From: Closterium sp. Naga37s-1
Taxonomy: Eukaryota; Streptophyta; Zygnematophyceae; Desmidiales; Closteriaceae
Assembly (NCBI GenBank): GCA_947471745.1
Contig: CANJKZ010001237.1
Location: 1,575,001 to 1,639,000, forward strand
Direction of reading: 5' to 3'
Length of the DNA stretch: 64,000 bases
Of this stretch, positions 1 through 9,093 are shown in pieces. The translations under genes were made by a program, and so were the position numbers. Position 1 is the stretch's first letter. Every line of letters starts with the position of its first letter. The notes beneath the pieces were generated by a model. The model did not search any database. It saw only the letters and a list, made by a program, of their open reading frames with translations, and was not told the origin of the DNA.

Positions 1-168
1 TGTCTAGCTCTATATATATATGTGTGCACTCCTGCATGTGAACTGGCCTTGTGGCCTTGTCGTTGTGCTCGGACTGTGTGGTGACTTTGTGATCCACCCT
101 GAGCTTGCTGTTCTTTGCGTGACTGGTCTTGTGACCCCTTGTTCTCCCCCACTTTGCCTATGGGGGTG
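1..168 (+). mobile_element. 3' untranslated tail of an upstream copia element
   Basis: This non-coding stretch matches the tails that follow pol in the other copia elements here (compare 20660-20855 and 12050-12239). It holds the two direct motifs ACTGG(C/T)CTTGTG(G/A)CC at about 40-54 and 122-136, then a purine-rich polypurine-tract-like CTATGGGGGTG immediately before the LTR at 169. The coding part lies to the left of the window. No ORF in it looks real. Confidence 0.6.
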
Positions 169-301
169 TGTCAGAACATATATATAGCTTATGCTGTTGT
201 GTAGGCTATAGTGGGGTATCCCATAGGGGGTACAACCCAATTAGGGTTTCCTATATGTACTCACTTCATTCATAGTTCATCCATTCTCGTTCTCATTTTC
301 A
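169..301 (+). repeat. Copia LTR (133 bp)
   Basis: The LTR starts TGTCAGAACA and ends TTTTCA. It shares the family core (GGCTATAGTGGGGTATCCCATAG, split by small changes in other copies) with the LTRs at 1430, 14964, 20856, 49419 and 56421. A polypurine-like tract lies directly upstream and a copia leader plus gag lies downstream, so it could be the 3' LTR of one element and the 5' LTR of the next. The usual primer-binding site (TGGTATCAGAGC) is missing after it. Confidence 0.7.
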
Positions 302-608
302 CATGCCCGTCCGCACCTGTTGCGCCCTGCCCGTCGCGCCCTGTGCCCTGCACGTCGCGCCCTGCGTTCTGCCCGTCCGGTCGCACCGCGCCTGCCCTTT
401 TCGCCGCGTCGTGCCCGTCCCATTACGTCCCTCCCTTCTCAACCCGTACCGCACTGCTTGCCGCGCCCTACTCCGGCCTTCTAGTTGATGTCTCCACGCT
501 TCCGCTATGGCGACGCCTAGAGTCCTCCGTTTTGACGCCGAAGGTAGGCCGCTCGAGTTCTCTGTCTGGCTCCTGCGTGCGCAGCGCCTCCTAGAGAGTC
601 AGGTTCAG
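302..608 (+). pseudogene. Copia element C: leader and start of gag, split by a gypsy insertion
   Basis: A GC-rich leader precedes an ATG at 507. The short ORF from there begins with the family Gag motif FDAEGRPLEFSVWL and is cut at 608 by the gypsy element. The reading resumes at 8258 after the duplicated TTCAG. Gag of this family is a UBN2-like structural protein of the virus-like particle. This subfamily is divergent: the conserved WLDDLQLFLQ segment of its relatives is replaced by WLLRAQRLLE. It is non-functional. Confidence 0.75.
604..608. other. Target-site duplication of the gypsy element (left), TTCAG
   Basis: The five bases TTCAG directly precede the 5' LTR, and the same five bases follow the 3' LTR at 8253-8257. 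This proves a complete insertion event into copia element C. Confidence 0.95.
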
Positions 609-978
609 TGTGAGAGTACGACGGCTTATGATGGCTTTGCTAGCTTGCCTAGACTTTATTATGCTATATCTAGCTTGGGTTTATTTTATCATGCATAGAT
701 ATGCTTGATTTCCTAGGTTAGGTGCATTCCTATATTTTATTATAGTTATAGCACCGAACCAGGGTACGTGTACCGAACTCAAGCCTATTCGGTTTCCACC
801 GAATTGCTTTCTACTGAGTTCGGGAAGGTTCTGTTCGGGACGCTTCGCCACCCTCAGAACATTCGCGTAACACCTGGGTAACTGGCCTTGTGTCGAGACT
901 ATATATAGCCTCGTGTTGTACCCAGGTGAATCATTCAATTCAAACTCTCTTTTCTGAGCTCGATCCTAGATCCTCACA
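609..978 (+). repeat. 5' LTR of the gypsy element
   Basis: Length is 370 bp with TG...CA ends, paired with 7883-8252. It carries a TATA box (900-907) inside the loop of a perfect 10-bp inverted repeat: CACCTGGGTA at 871-880 and TACCCAGGTG at 919-928. The repeat is present in both LTRs. Confidence 0.95.
900..907 (+). promoter_or_regulatory. LTR TATA box
   Basis: The sequence TATATATAG lies about 80 bases before the LTR end and is repeated in the 3' LTR at 8174-8181. Its place in the LTR fits the U3 promoter that drives the genomic transcript. No transcript evidence is available. Confidence 0.55.
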
Positions 979-980
979 CT

Positions 981-993
981 TGGTAATCAGAGC
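981..993 (+). other. Primer-binding site of the gypsy element
   Basis: TGGTAATCAGAGC starts two bases after the LTR. It resembles the usual plant site TGGTATCAGAGC (initiator Met-tRNA 3' end) with one extra A. Confidence 0.7.
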
Positions 994-1135
994 ACGTTTA
1001 CACGCGAAAGTTTTTCGACCGCTAAAACCGAGTCTTCAAAAACCGCGGGGGCGACGCAGTTAAACATGGATTTCGGGTACGTAAAACCGGTTCCGTGTTT
1101 TTCGCTCCCCCTCGTTTCGGTTTTTCGGACGCGCA

Positions 1136-1429
1136 ATGTCAGGCATGGAGGGTCAAGGCGACAACTATGCGACCACGAGCGACATCGCGAGCCTCCGCAC
1201 CGACATGGAGCAGACGCAGGCGGCGCTACGACGACTCGAGGCCCTTCTGACACACCAACAAGGAATCGCCACCGCAGCAGCAGCGAACGTAGCAGCGACA
1301 ACACCCGCAGCAGTGGCGACACCGACATTTCACGGACCGATGGCACCACTGTCGCCGAACCTCGAAGCAGCACGACCGAGGCTCCCTGAAGCGTTCGATC
1401 CCAGCGCGAAGGGATCCGACGTCCGGCAA
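1136..1429 (+). pseudogene. Gypsy gag, N-terminal part, interrupted
   Basis: The ORF begins MSGMEGQGDNYATTSD at the ATG at 1136. It has a short heptad-like helix (LRTDMEQTQAALRRLEALL), an Ala/Pro-rich linker and the segment PRLPEAFDPSAKGSDVRQ. The copia LTR begins at 1430, and the gag reading (LEIYFEA) resumes near 3218. In the uninterrupted gene the two ends would join within a typical retrotransposon Gag domain that packages the RNA. Confidence 0.75.
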
Positions 1430-1561
1430 TGTCAGAACATTATAGCTTATGCTGTTGTGTAGGCTATAGTGGGGTATCCCATAGGGGGTACAACCAATTA
1501 GGGTTTCATATTTGTACTCACTTCATTTCATAGTTCATCCTTTCTTGTTCAAATCTTCTCA
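1430..1561 (+). repeat. 5' LTR of copia fragment J (132 bp)
   Basis: It starts TGTCAGAACATT, ends TCTTCTCA, and is followed at once by a degenerate Met-tRNA primer-binding site. It is closely similar to the LTR at 169-301. Confidence 0.8.
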
Positions 1562-1674
1562 TGGTATCGAGCAGGTTCCCCCTTGGGAACTGTGCTTAGG
1601 GCCCACCACATCGTTTTTTTTTTCCTGCCCGAAGCGCGCTCAGCTTGAGTCGCGCTCCGGGCCCTCACTTCGTC

Positions 1675-2510
1675 GAGCCGCCCTAGCGGCCCTGCACTGC
1701 GGCCCCGCCACCCGTCTCCGCGGCCCCGCCGCCCGTTTTCGCGGCCCCGCCGCCTCTCTCCTAGCGGCCCCGCCGCCCTACCTAGCGGCCCCGCCGCCCT
1801 ACCTCGCGGCCTCGCCGCCCCATTGCGCGGCCCCGCCGCCCTACCTAGCGGCCCCGCCGCCCCATCGCGGCCCCGCCGCCCCATCGCGCGGCCCCGCCGC
1901 CCTATCTAGCGGCCCCGCCGCCCTACCTAGCGGCCCCGCCGCCCCATCGCGCGGCCCCGCCGCCCTTCCTCGCGGCCCCGCCGCCCCATCGCGCGGCCCC
2001 GCCGCCCTACCTAGCGGCCCCGCCGCCCTTCCTCGCGGCCCCGCCACCTTACCTGCGGCCCCGCCACCTTACCTGCGGCCCCGCCCTTACCTGCGGCCCC
2101 GCCGCCCTCTGCTGCGGCCCCGCCACCTTACCTACGGCCCCGCCACCTTACCTGCGGCCCCGCCACCTTACCTGCGGCCCCGCCGCCCTCTGCTGCGGCC
2201 CCGCCACCCTATCTGCGGCCCCGCCACCCTACCTGCGGCCACGCCGCCCTTACCAGCGGCCCCGCCGCCCTTACCTGCGGCCCCGTGCCCTGCAGCAGCA
2301 CAGCCGAGCCGCCCAGCAGCCGAGCCGCCCAGCAGCCGAGCCGCCGAGCCGCCCAGCAGCCGAGCTGCCCAGCAGCCGAGCCGCCCAGCAGCCGAGCCGC
2401 CCAGCGGCCGCGCCGCCCAGCAGCGGAGCCGCCGAGCCGCCGGGCCGCCCAGCAGCTGAGCCGCCGAGCCGCCGCGCCGCCCTCCTTCAGGGCCGCCCGA
2501 CCTGCCCAGT
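1675..2510 (+). repeat. GC-rich tandem repeats in the copia leader
   Basis: Two arrays follow one another. From about 1675 to 2285 the unit is built on GCGGCCCCGCCGCCCTA, repeated dozens of times. From about 2290 to 2510 the unit is built on AGCAGCCGAGCCGCC. All frames look open because of composition (Ala/Pro/Arg repeats). I do not call these coding. The same position holds similar but different arrays in elements B, G and H. Confidence 0.8.
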
Positions 2511-2580
2511 CTGGTGAGCACAGCGCGTTTTCACTGCACTGTCCTCACCCCACTGTTTGCGCTGCTAGTCGTCTAGGGTC

Positions 2581-3214
2581 ATGGCTACCCCTAGTGTTCT
2601 CGCCTTTGACGCTGAGGGTAGGGCCATTGACTTTGAGGTCTGGGTAGATGACCTGCAGCTGTTCTTACAGTGCGATAGGGCAGACGGCCTCTCTCTCTTT
2701 GACCTCACCTCTGGCACCTCCACTGCCCCTGCTGCTGATGCTGACCCCACTGTTCGCTCCCAGTGGGCCACGCGCGACGCTGCTGCACGTCTTGCTGTGC
2801 GTCGCCACCTCCCTACCTCCGAGCGTGCGCACTTTAGTCAGTACAAGAGTGCTCAGACCTTGTACGACGCTGTAGTTGTGCGCTACTCCTCCCCTGCCAC
2901 TGCTGCACTGAGCCGTCTCATGCTACCGTACCTCTTTCCTGATCTTACTGCCTTTCCCACAGTCACTGACCTCATTACGCACCTCCGCACTAGTGACACT
3001 CGCTACCGAGCTGCACTCCCTCCTGACTTCTGCGCCAGGAACCCCCCCCCCATGTACATCACTCTTTACTACATAGTCACTCGCCTTCCTGACTCCCTTC
3101 GCGTAGTCAGGGACCACTTTCTCTCTGTCTGTCCCACCACTCTCACTGTTGACCTCCTCGAGAAGTCCCTCCTAGCGGCCGAGAAGAGCATAGTCGCTGT
3201 AGGGGCCTTTCGTG
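2581..3214 (+). pseudogene. Copia gag of fragment J (truncated)
   Basis: The ATG at 2581 starts MATPSVLAFDAEGRAIDF, the family's conserved Gag opening. It is followed by a UBN2-like helical domain (LYDAVVVRYSSPATAALSRL, DLITHLRTSDTRYRA) and NPPPMYITLYYIV encoded across a C10 run that keeps the frame. About 211 codons remain before the ORF switches into gypsy sequence. The glycine-rich segment, knuckle and all of pol are absent. Confidence 0.85.
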
Positions 3215-3217
3215 GCA

Positions 3218-3862
3218 ACCCTCGAAATTTACTTCGAGGCCATTGGCTGTTCGACCCCGCAACACGACGCAGCAAGAATTCGGCTCGCAGCGACACTGTT
3301 ACGTGGACCGGCACTCGAATGGATTTATTACACTGACGTGGCCCGCGGGGAGAAAACGTGGCAGCAGTTTCAGGCAGATTTAATCGAGCGTTTCGAACCG
3401 ATTAATATGACCTACATGGCGCGGCACCGACACAAGCAATACAGTAGTGTAGCACAGTACACGCAGCAGATGGAGCTACTGTTCAACCGCATCACCGACC
3501 TGACCGAAGGCGAAAAAATCCAGGCGTACACAGAAGGGTTAAAAATGGAGATTCGGCGGCAGGTGATTGCGGCGAATTACAACAGCTATCGCGACATCGT
3601 GCGTGCTGCCGAGCGATACAATGCGCTGACTCGAGGTCAACCCGAAACACGACGCTTCACGCCGAACCGTACATTTGGCACGGAGCGATCGGCACCCCCC
3701 ACGTTCGCCGAACCGATGGATATCGACAAATACGACGCGAAGCAGCAGCCGACAAAATGCGAGTTTTGCGGCGCAGCAGGGCATCAGTTTTTGTCGTGCT
3801 ACAAAATGAAGAAAGCACGTGCGGCACTCCGGGACGGTAACAGTGGAGCACCCCCGAAGTAA
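3218..3862 (+). pseudogene. Gypsy gag, C-terminal part with zinc knuckle
   Basis: This continues the Gag domain (LEIYFEAIGCSTPQHDAARI, then EWIYYTDVARGEKTWQQF) and ends with a standard zinc knuckle, CEFCGAAGHQFLSC (C-X2-C-X4-H-X4-C), near 3757-3800. The stop at 3860 is followed by an A7 run, and protease continues in the -1 frame (open from about 3859). That could be a frameshift site or simple decay. It binds genomic RNA in intact relatives. Confidence 0.85.
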
Positions 3863-4842
3863 AAAAACGGGAATCGCCAGTAGCCGCTGATCGACCTGGC
3901 GATCGCGTAAAGATCCGAAAAGCAGGAAAAGGCGACGACGTGGCGACTTCGGAGCGGGTGAAAAAAGGAGAAAATGATGGCGCGAATCTAAAACGTCACG
4001 ACCGGCCGGCATCAGGGGAAATCGCCGAGGCGAATGGAGGCTCCGCGAAAAAAAACTCTGCACCGACCGGGAAACTCCAGCCGAAGACCCACGAAAGTAA
4101 GAATTCGTTAAAAGTATCCTATAAAGATACTCTAACGAAGAATATTGCTTCTCGTGGTTTTCAAGCCTTTGAGAAATTCATGGGAGATTTAGAGGCCAAG
4201 AAAAAGCCTTTAGAGATTATTCAGGTACCTGAGAAGATGGGCAAAGTACTACGGAGCGTAGAAAAGGGTCGTGCGTTCCGTGGAGTTAATATTCTCTCCC
4301 CGCAGCACAGTGTTAAGGCTCCCCGTTGCCCACAGGTGAAGCCTACACAGCTGCAAAGGCTTAGAGGAAAATTCCAGGCTCAAGAGAAGTTATACAAGCC
4401 TCGGAAAAATCCTCCTACCCCCCAGGTGAAGTTGGAAGTGAAAAGTGCTGAGTCGGGTATAGGAAATAGGGATGGTATTCATTTTGATGTACCCTATGAT
4501 CCTATTAATGAGACCCTCTTTGGCTACTCAGCGCAGCAGGCACCACTACTCCTCGAGGTGTTATGCAAAGGACGACGCCTCCAGGCACTGGTGGACAGCG
4601 GTGCATCTCACTCAGTGTGTGACCGCGGGATGTTGGAGAAAATTGGGGAACCTTCCGAGGAGACCAAGTTCTCGGCAACGATGGTGGACGGTACGAAACT
4701 TCCCATCCACGGCGAAGCATCACTGCAGCTGCACATAGGGGCGCTAAGGTGGAAGCCGACGTTGCCGATCACGAACATCAAAGGGTTAGATTTCATCTTG
4801 GGGCGAGATTTCTTGAAGCGGTTCAACCCCGAGATCGATTAG
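3863..4842 (+). pseudogene. Gypsy linker and aspartic protease
   Basis: The frame is open from the gag end. A basic, Lys-rich linker is followed by the retropepsin core: LQALVDSGASHSVCD (active-site DSG near 4590) and the C-terminal hallmark ILGRDFL near 4798-4815. A TAG at 4840 stops the frame, and the reading continues directly after it ([14 protein letters not shown]) toward RT, so the stop is an in-frame nonsense change or read-through site. The protease would process the gypsy polyprotein. Confidence 0.8.
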
Positions 4843-5505
4843 GTCAACAGGAAGGTGTGTATCTACAACAACGGGAAGCGGATAGCACTACGAAGCTGGA
4901 CGGATACAGGGGACGTACCTGAAACGACACTGGCACGGTTCGAACAGACGGTTAATGAGAGTAACACGGGTTACCTAGCACTGGTTATGGCAGCAGCAGA
5001 GGAGGAGAAGCCGAACGCAGAACTACCTGCAGCAGTGAAGGAGGTCTTGGAGCAGTACAAGGATATAATGCCCGATGACCTACCTGCAGGCGTACCTCCA
5101 GCACGCACCCACGAGCATGAGATCGTGGAGGAACCAGGTGCGAAACCCGTCTCACGTGCACCATACCGACTGAGTCCGACCGAACTGACAGACATGAAGA
5201 AACAGATAGAGTATCTCCTGGACAGACAACTGATCCGCCCATCCACCTCTCCCTACGGTGCACCAGTTCTCTTCACTCCAAAACCAGACGGTAGTTTATG
5301 GATGTGCATCGACTACCGCGCACTGAACAAACAGACAATCAAAAACAAATATCCCATACCGCGCATAGACGACCTACTGGATCAACTGCGTTGAGCAACA
5401 GTATTCTCGAAGCTGGACCTACGGTTGGGTTACTGGCAGATTAAGATGGCAGACAACTCGGTCCACAAGACGGCGTTCCGTACCAGATACGGCTCCTAAA
5501 TATAC
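4843..5505 (+). pseudogene. Gypsy reverse transcriptase, N-terminal part with nonsense codons
   Basis: The RT approach segment ([20 protein letters not shown]), the first RT motif [15 protein letters not shown] and [19 protein letters not shown] are clear. A TGA at 5392 falls right after LLDQLR where relatives have a glycine or similar residue. The palm motif that follows reads [19 protein letters not shown] at 5497 replaces a codon just before the VMPFGL motif. Together with 4840 this makes three nonsense codons within 660 bases, so this copy cannot make RT from one ORF. Confidence 0.85.
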
Positions 5506-7872
5506 TTGGTGATGCCGTTCGGACTCTTCAACGCACCAGCAACGTTTCAGGCGGAGATGAATCATATCCTTCGACCCCTGCTGGACGAGTGCGTGGTGGT
5601 GTACCTGGACGACATTCTTATCTACTCCAAGAACATGAAGGAGCACGTGGAGCATCTGCGGAAGGTGTTCGAGATCCTGCGGAAAAACAAGTTCTACGTG
5701 AAGCTATCAAAGAGCGACTTCGCCCTGAAGAAGGTGCAGTTTCTTGGGCACATGGTGAGTGCCGAGGGCGTACACGTGGACCCGCGGAAGATCGAAGCCG
5801 TCAAGAAGTGGCAAGTACCGGAGAACGTGAAGGAGTTGCAGCAGTTCCTAGGCTTCGCCAACTACTACAACAGGTTCGTGCCTCAGTACGCTAAGATTGC
5901 AGCGCCACTGACCGACCTACTAAAAAAGGATACACCCTTCAAATGGGACACTCCTCCTCAGCAAGCCATGGAACAGCTACAGACAGCACTGACCACAGCG
6001 CCAGTACTCATCCTACCAGACCCCGAGAAAGACTACGTCGTTGAAGCAGACGCTAGTGACCAGGCAGTCGGAGCAGTACTGATGCAAGATCACGGAAACG
6101 GTTTACAGCCTATCGCCTACCTCAGTAAAAAGTTACACGGAGAGGAACTGAACTACCCCATCCACGACAAGGAAGCCTTAGCTATAGTCGTAGCCTTCAA
6201 GGCGTGGAGGTGTTACCTAGAGGGAGCCAAGACTACAGTTTATACTGACCACTGCAGTCTCAAATACCTGAAGTCACAGCCGACGCTCTCGCGACGACAA
6301 GTGCGGTGGATGGACTTCCTAGAAACTCACTTCCACTACGACATCGTCTACAAACCCGGGCTACACAACAAGGCAGACGCGTTGAGCCGCCCCGGTCATG
6401 TAGCAGGCATCCAGCTCGATGGGATGAACCCTCTGCTCAAGGGTCTATTCCAACATGGGTACTCCGTGGACGCAGAGATCGCTACAGCACAGACTAAGAA
6501 GCTGTTACAGTGGGAGAAAGACTTAGCTGTAAGGAAGGGTTCAGGAAAGATTTGGGTACCGAATTACGCCCCGCTACGGCAGATCCTCTTGGAGGAGTTT
6601 CACGACGTACCATACGCGGGACATTTCGGGAGCAACAAAACGTTAGCGGGAATAGCGAAGTATTACTACTGGCCCGGTATGGCAGCAGACGTGCAACAGT
6701 TCGTCACCTCTTGCGACACGTGCCAGCGGATGAAGAGTAGCAAGCAGAAAAAAGCAGGGTTACTTCAGCCTCTACCCGTACCGGAGCAGCCATGGCAGGT
6801 TGTTAGCCTCGACTTCATCACAGGATTCCCTTCGACCTCACGGGGATATGATTCCATCCTCGTGGTGATCGATAAGTTCTCCAAAATGGGTCACTTCATT
6901 CCGACCAACGCCACAGCTACAGCTGAAGCAACTGCTCGCCTCTTCTTCGACCGCATCATCACCATCCACGGCATCCCCGCTACACTCATCTCAGACAGAG
7001 ACCCCAAATTCACGAGTAAGTTCTGGAAGGAGCTCATGGGATTATTGGGGACCAAACTTGCGATGTCCTCAGCATACCACCCACAGACTGACGGACAGAC
7101 AGAGCGACTCAATCAGGTGGTTGAACAGTTACTGCGCACAGCTTGCAAAGACGACGTCAGCCACTGGGACACACAGTTACCGACCCTAGAGTTCGCTTAC
7201 AACAACGCGTCACATGCGGCCACAGGGAAAACTCCTTTCTTCCTGTGTTACGGACGGGAACCACTCACACCACAGCAGCCAACCACACCGGCACATGTCC
7301 AAGCCGCACATGACTTCGTCACCACCATGCAGCAGCTATGGGAGAAGACTCAGCGACGACTCACCACGATGCAGACCTCCCAGAAGCAGTATGCCGATCG
7401 CCAGCGACGAGATCACTCAGTAGCAGTCGGAGATCAGGTGTTTCTTGACACGCGCAACTTGAACCTGTCTCACCTCCCATCCAAACTCCGGCCTCGCTTC
7501 TGTGGTCCTTTTCTCGTTGAGACACAGGTGACACCAGTTACATTCCGCTTGCGCTTACCAGATACATGGAAGATTCACAACGCTTTCCATGTCCAGCTAC
7601 TGAAACCCTACAAGGACCCCAACCAACAGTTCCAGGGACGGCAGCTACCGCCACCACCACCTGTTCTCATCCAGGATGAACCTGAGTATGAAGTGGAGCG
7701 CGTTCTCTCTCACCGACGCCGCGGCGGCAAGACCCTCGAGTTCCTGATACGCTGGAAGGGATATGACCCCACTGAGGACAGCTGGGTTGCAGAAGCTGAT
7801 ATGGGCAACGCACGCCGTGCTCTCAAGGACTATCTTGTCAAGCAGGGTGTATCTCACGCCACCCAGCTTTGA
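5506..7872 (+). CDS. pol: Gypsy pol: RT core, RNase H, integrase, chromodomain
   Basis: This is an unbroken 788-codon frame. Residues 2-15 are VMPFGLFNAPATFQ and YLDD is at 33-36, the RT catalytic centre. The thumb and RNase H follow (VEADASDQAVGAVL near 178, then HNKADALSRP near 290). The integrase zinc site has HFGSNKT...CDTCQRMK near 372-405. The catalytic core has D in VVSLDFITGFP (near 433), D in ISDRDPKFTS (near 495) and E in HPQTDGQTERLNQ (near 530). It ends with a chromodomain (EYEVERVL...FLIRWKGYDPTEDSWV, about 726-785) that in chromoviruses directs integration to marked chromatin. The listed start is arbitrary, because the frame continues upstream past a stop. Copy function is doubtful. 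Confidence 0.92.
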   Translation: MVMPFGLFNAPATFQAEMNHILRPLLDECVVVYLDDILIYSKNMKEHVEHLRKVFEILRKNKFYVKLSKSDFALKKVQFLGHMVSAEGVHVDPRKIEAVKKWQVPENVKELQQFLGFANYYNRFVPQYAKIAAPLTDLLKKDTPFKWDTPPQQAMEQLQTALTTAPVLILPDPEKDYVVEADASDQAVGAVLMQDHGNGLQPIAYLSKKLHGEELNYPIHDKEALAIVVAFKAWRCYLEGAKTTVYTDHCSLKYLKSQPTLSRRQVRWMDFLETHFHYDIVYKPGLHNKADALSRPGHVAGIQLDGMNPLLKGLFQHGYSVDAEIATAQTKKLLQWEKDLAVRKGSGKIWVPNYAPLRQILLEEFHDVPYAGHFGSNKTLAGIAKYYYWPGMAADVQQFVTSCDTCQRMKSSKQKKAGLLQPLPVPEQPWQVVSLDFITGFPSTSRGYDSILVVIDKFSKMGHFIPTNATATAEATARLFFDRIITIHGIPATLISDRDPKFTSKFWKELMGLLGTKLAMSSAYHPQTDGQTERLNQVVEQLLRTACKDDVSHWDTQLPTLEFAYNNASHAATGKTPFFLCYGREPLTPQQPTTPAHVQAAHDFVTTMQQLWEKTQRRLTTMQTSQKQYADRQRRDHSVAVGDQVFLDTRNLNLSHLPSKLRPRFCGPFLVETQVTPVTFRLRLPDTWKIHNAFHVQLLKPYKDPNQQFQGRQLPPPPPVLIQDEPEYEVERVLSHRRRGGKTLEFLIRWKGYDPTEDSWVAEADMGNARRALKDYLVKQGVSHATQL

Positions 7873-7882
7873 GGGGGGGACG

Positions 7883-8252
7883 TGTGAGAGTACGATGGCT
7901 TATGCTGGCTTTGCTAGCTTGCCTAGACTTTATTATGCTATATCTAGCTTGGGTTTATTTTATCATGCATAGATATGCTTGATTTCCTAGGTTAGGTGCA
8001 TTCCTATATTTTATTATAGTTATAGCACCGAACCAGGTTACGTGTACCGAACTCAAGCATATTCGATTTCCACCGAATTGCTTTCTACTGAGTTCGGGAA
8101 GGTTCTGTTCGGGACGCTTCGCGACCCTCAGAACATTCGCGTAACACCTGGGTAACTGGCCTTGTGTCGAGACTATATATAGCCTCGTGTTGTACCCAGG
8201 TGAATCATTCAATTCAAACTCTCTTTTCTGAGCTCGATCCTAGATCCTCACA
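7883..8252 (+). repeat. 3' LTR of the gypsy element
   Basis: This 370-bp copy of 609-978 differs at six positions by eye. It is preceded by the purine tract GAGGGGGGGA and followed by TTCAG. Confidence 0.95.
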
Positions 8253-8257
8253 TTCAG
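8253..8257. other. Target-site duplication of the gypsy element (right), TTCAG
   Basis: This matches 604-608, and copia gag of element C resumes immediately after it. Confidence 0.95.
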
Positions 8258-9093
8258 GCAGACGAGTCCCTGTGGGCGCACGCTTCCAGTTACCTCAGTG
8301 CGCCCCCCGATCCTGATTCCTTAGACGCTGCCGCCACCACTACGGACGGAGATCGTGTTGCACGTCAGCGTGCTGTGCTGACAGCCTGGAGGTCGCGTGA
8401 CGCTGCGGCTTCCTGTTTCCTGACCTCGCCTCGTTTGAGCGCTCTGCTGACTTGATCGCTCACATGCGTTCATTGGATTCTAGCTACCGCGCTGCATGCA
8501 GTGACGCACAGCTTGCACTGCTCCCCCCCTCCATGGCGATTACTATCTATTTCATCGCCACTAGCCTCCCTGACCGTCTTGCCCTGGTTCGTGACGCGCT
8601 TCTTCTGAAGCACCCTAGCGAGCTCACTATCGACGTTCTTGAGTCTGCCCTCAACGATGTCGAGAGCAACCTCCGCTCGGTAGCCTCCGCCTCTAGTGCT
8701 GTGCCCCTGCCACTGTTCCAAGTGTTCACTGTCCCTCAGCTGCCCACATTTATTGCCTCCCTCGCCACTGCCGCTACTGACGTGACCGCAGCTGCTATTA
8801 GAGCTCGGAGTGGCAGGAGGGGCGTCCAGGGTGCGGGCGGCAGCGGAGGCGGCGGAGGTGGCGTTGTGGGCGGCAGTGGTGGGAGTGCAGGAGTTGGTGG
8901 AGAGCCTGGTGCCACGTCTAGTGACTCCCCTACAGCGGCTAGCGGAGGTTCCGCTCGGGTTGGTCAGGCACTTGCAAGATTGGCAGCAGCATGTGTTGGA
9001 GTGGCGGCTTGGTACCTAGCTCAGCGACAGCAGCAGCAGCAGCAGCAGCCACTCCTCTCGCAGTGGCCACAGCAGCAGCAGGGGCAGCAGTAG
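8258..9093 (+). pseudogene. Copia element C gag, remainder
   Basis: The reading from 507 resumes here (ADESLWAHASSYLSAPPDPD) and hits a stop near 8453 after an apparent deletion. A second frame, 8452-9093, then carries the conserved Gag helices (MIAHMRSLDSSYRAAC, LPPSMAITIYFIATSLPD, ELTIDVLESALNDVESNL), a Gly-rich stretch and Gln runs. About 80 residues of the usual domain are missing at the junction. The protein is dead. Confidence 0.75.

Larger units (their letters stand above)
1430..3215 (+). mobile_element. Copia fragment J (LTR, leader, gag) inside gypsy gag
   Basis: This holds a complete 132-bp copia LTR (1430-1561), a primer-binding-like site (1562, TGGTATCGAGCAGG), a long GC repeat leader and gag up to the motif EKSIVAVGAFRGN. 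It then passes into gypsy gag without any copia 3' end. At the exit both sequences share a short CCCTCG-type identity (about 3210-3222). There is no 3' LTR, so this is a truncated insertion or a template-switch chimera. Confidence 0.8.
609..8252 (+). mobile_element. Ty3/gypsy chromovirus, full length, carrying a copia fragment
   Basis: The element is bounded by two 370-bp LTRs starting TGTGAGAG and ending CCTCACA, with a TTCAG target duplication. Inside, in order, are a primer-binding site, gag (split), CCHC knuckle, aspartic protease, reverse transcriptase, RNase H, integrase and chromodomain, which is the chromovirus order. By eye the two LTRs differ at six positions in 370, so it is fairly young. 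Three in-frame stops in protease-RT (4840, 5392, 5497) and the copia fragment at 1430-3215 make this copy defective. A purine tract (7871-7880) precedes the 3' LTR. Confidence 0.93.

Noticed and set aside
981..993. Possible tRNA gene at tRNA-like words after LTRs
   Set aside because: Only the 12-14 base primer-binding complement is present; no cloverleaf can be drawn.
1512..2647. Long open frames of Pro/Ala/Arg repeats on both strands
   Set aside because: They are open in several frames because of GC-rich tandem repeats, lie between an LTR and gag, and have no conserved sequence in sister elements.
5392..5505. Selenocysteine or programmed read-through at the gypsy TGA and TAA
   Set aside because: Two further stops lie close by, there is no visible recoding signal, and retroelement decay is the simpler explanation.
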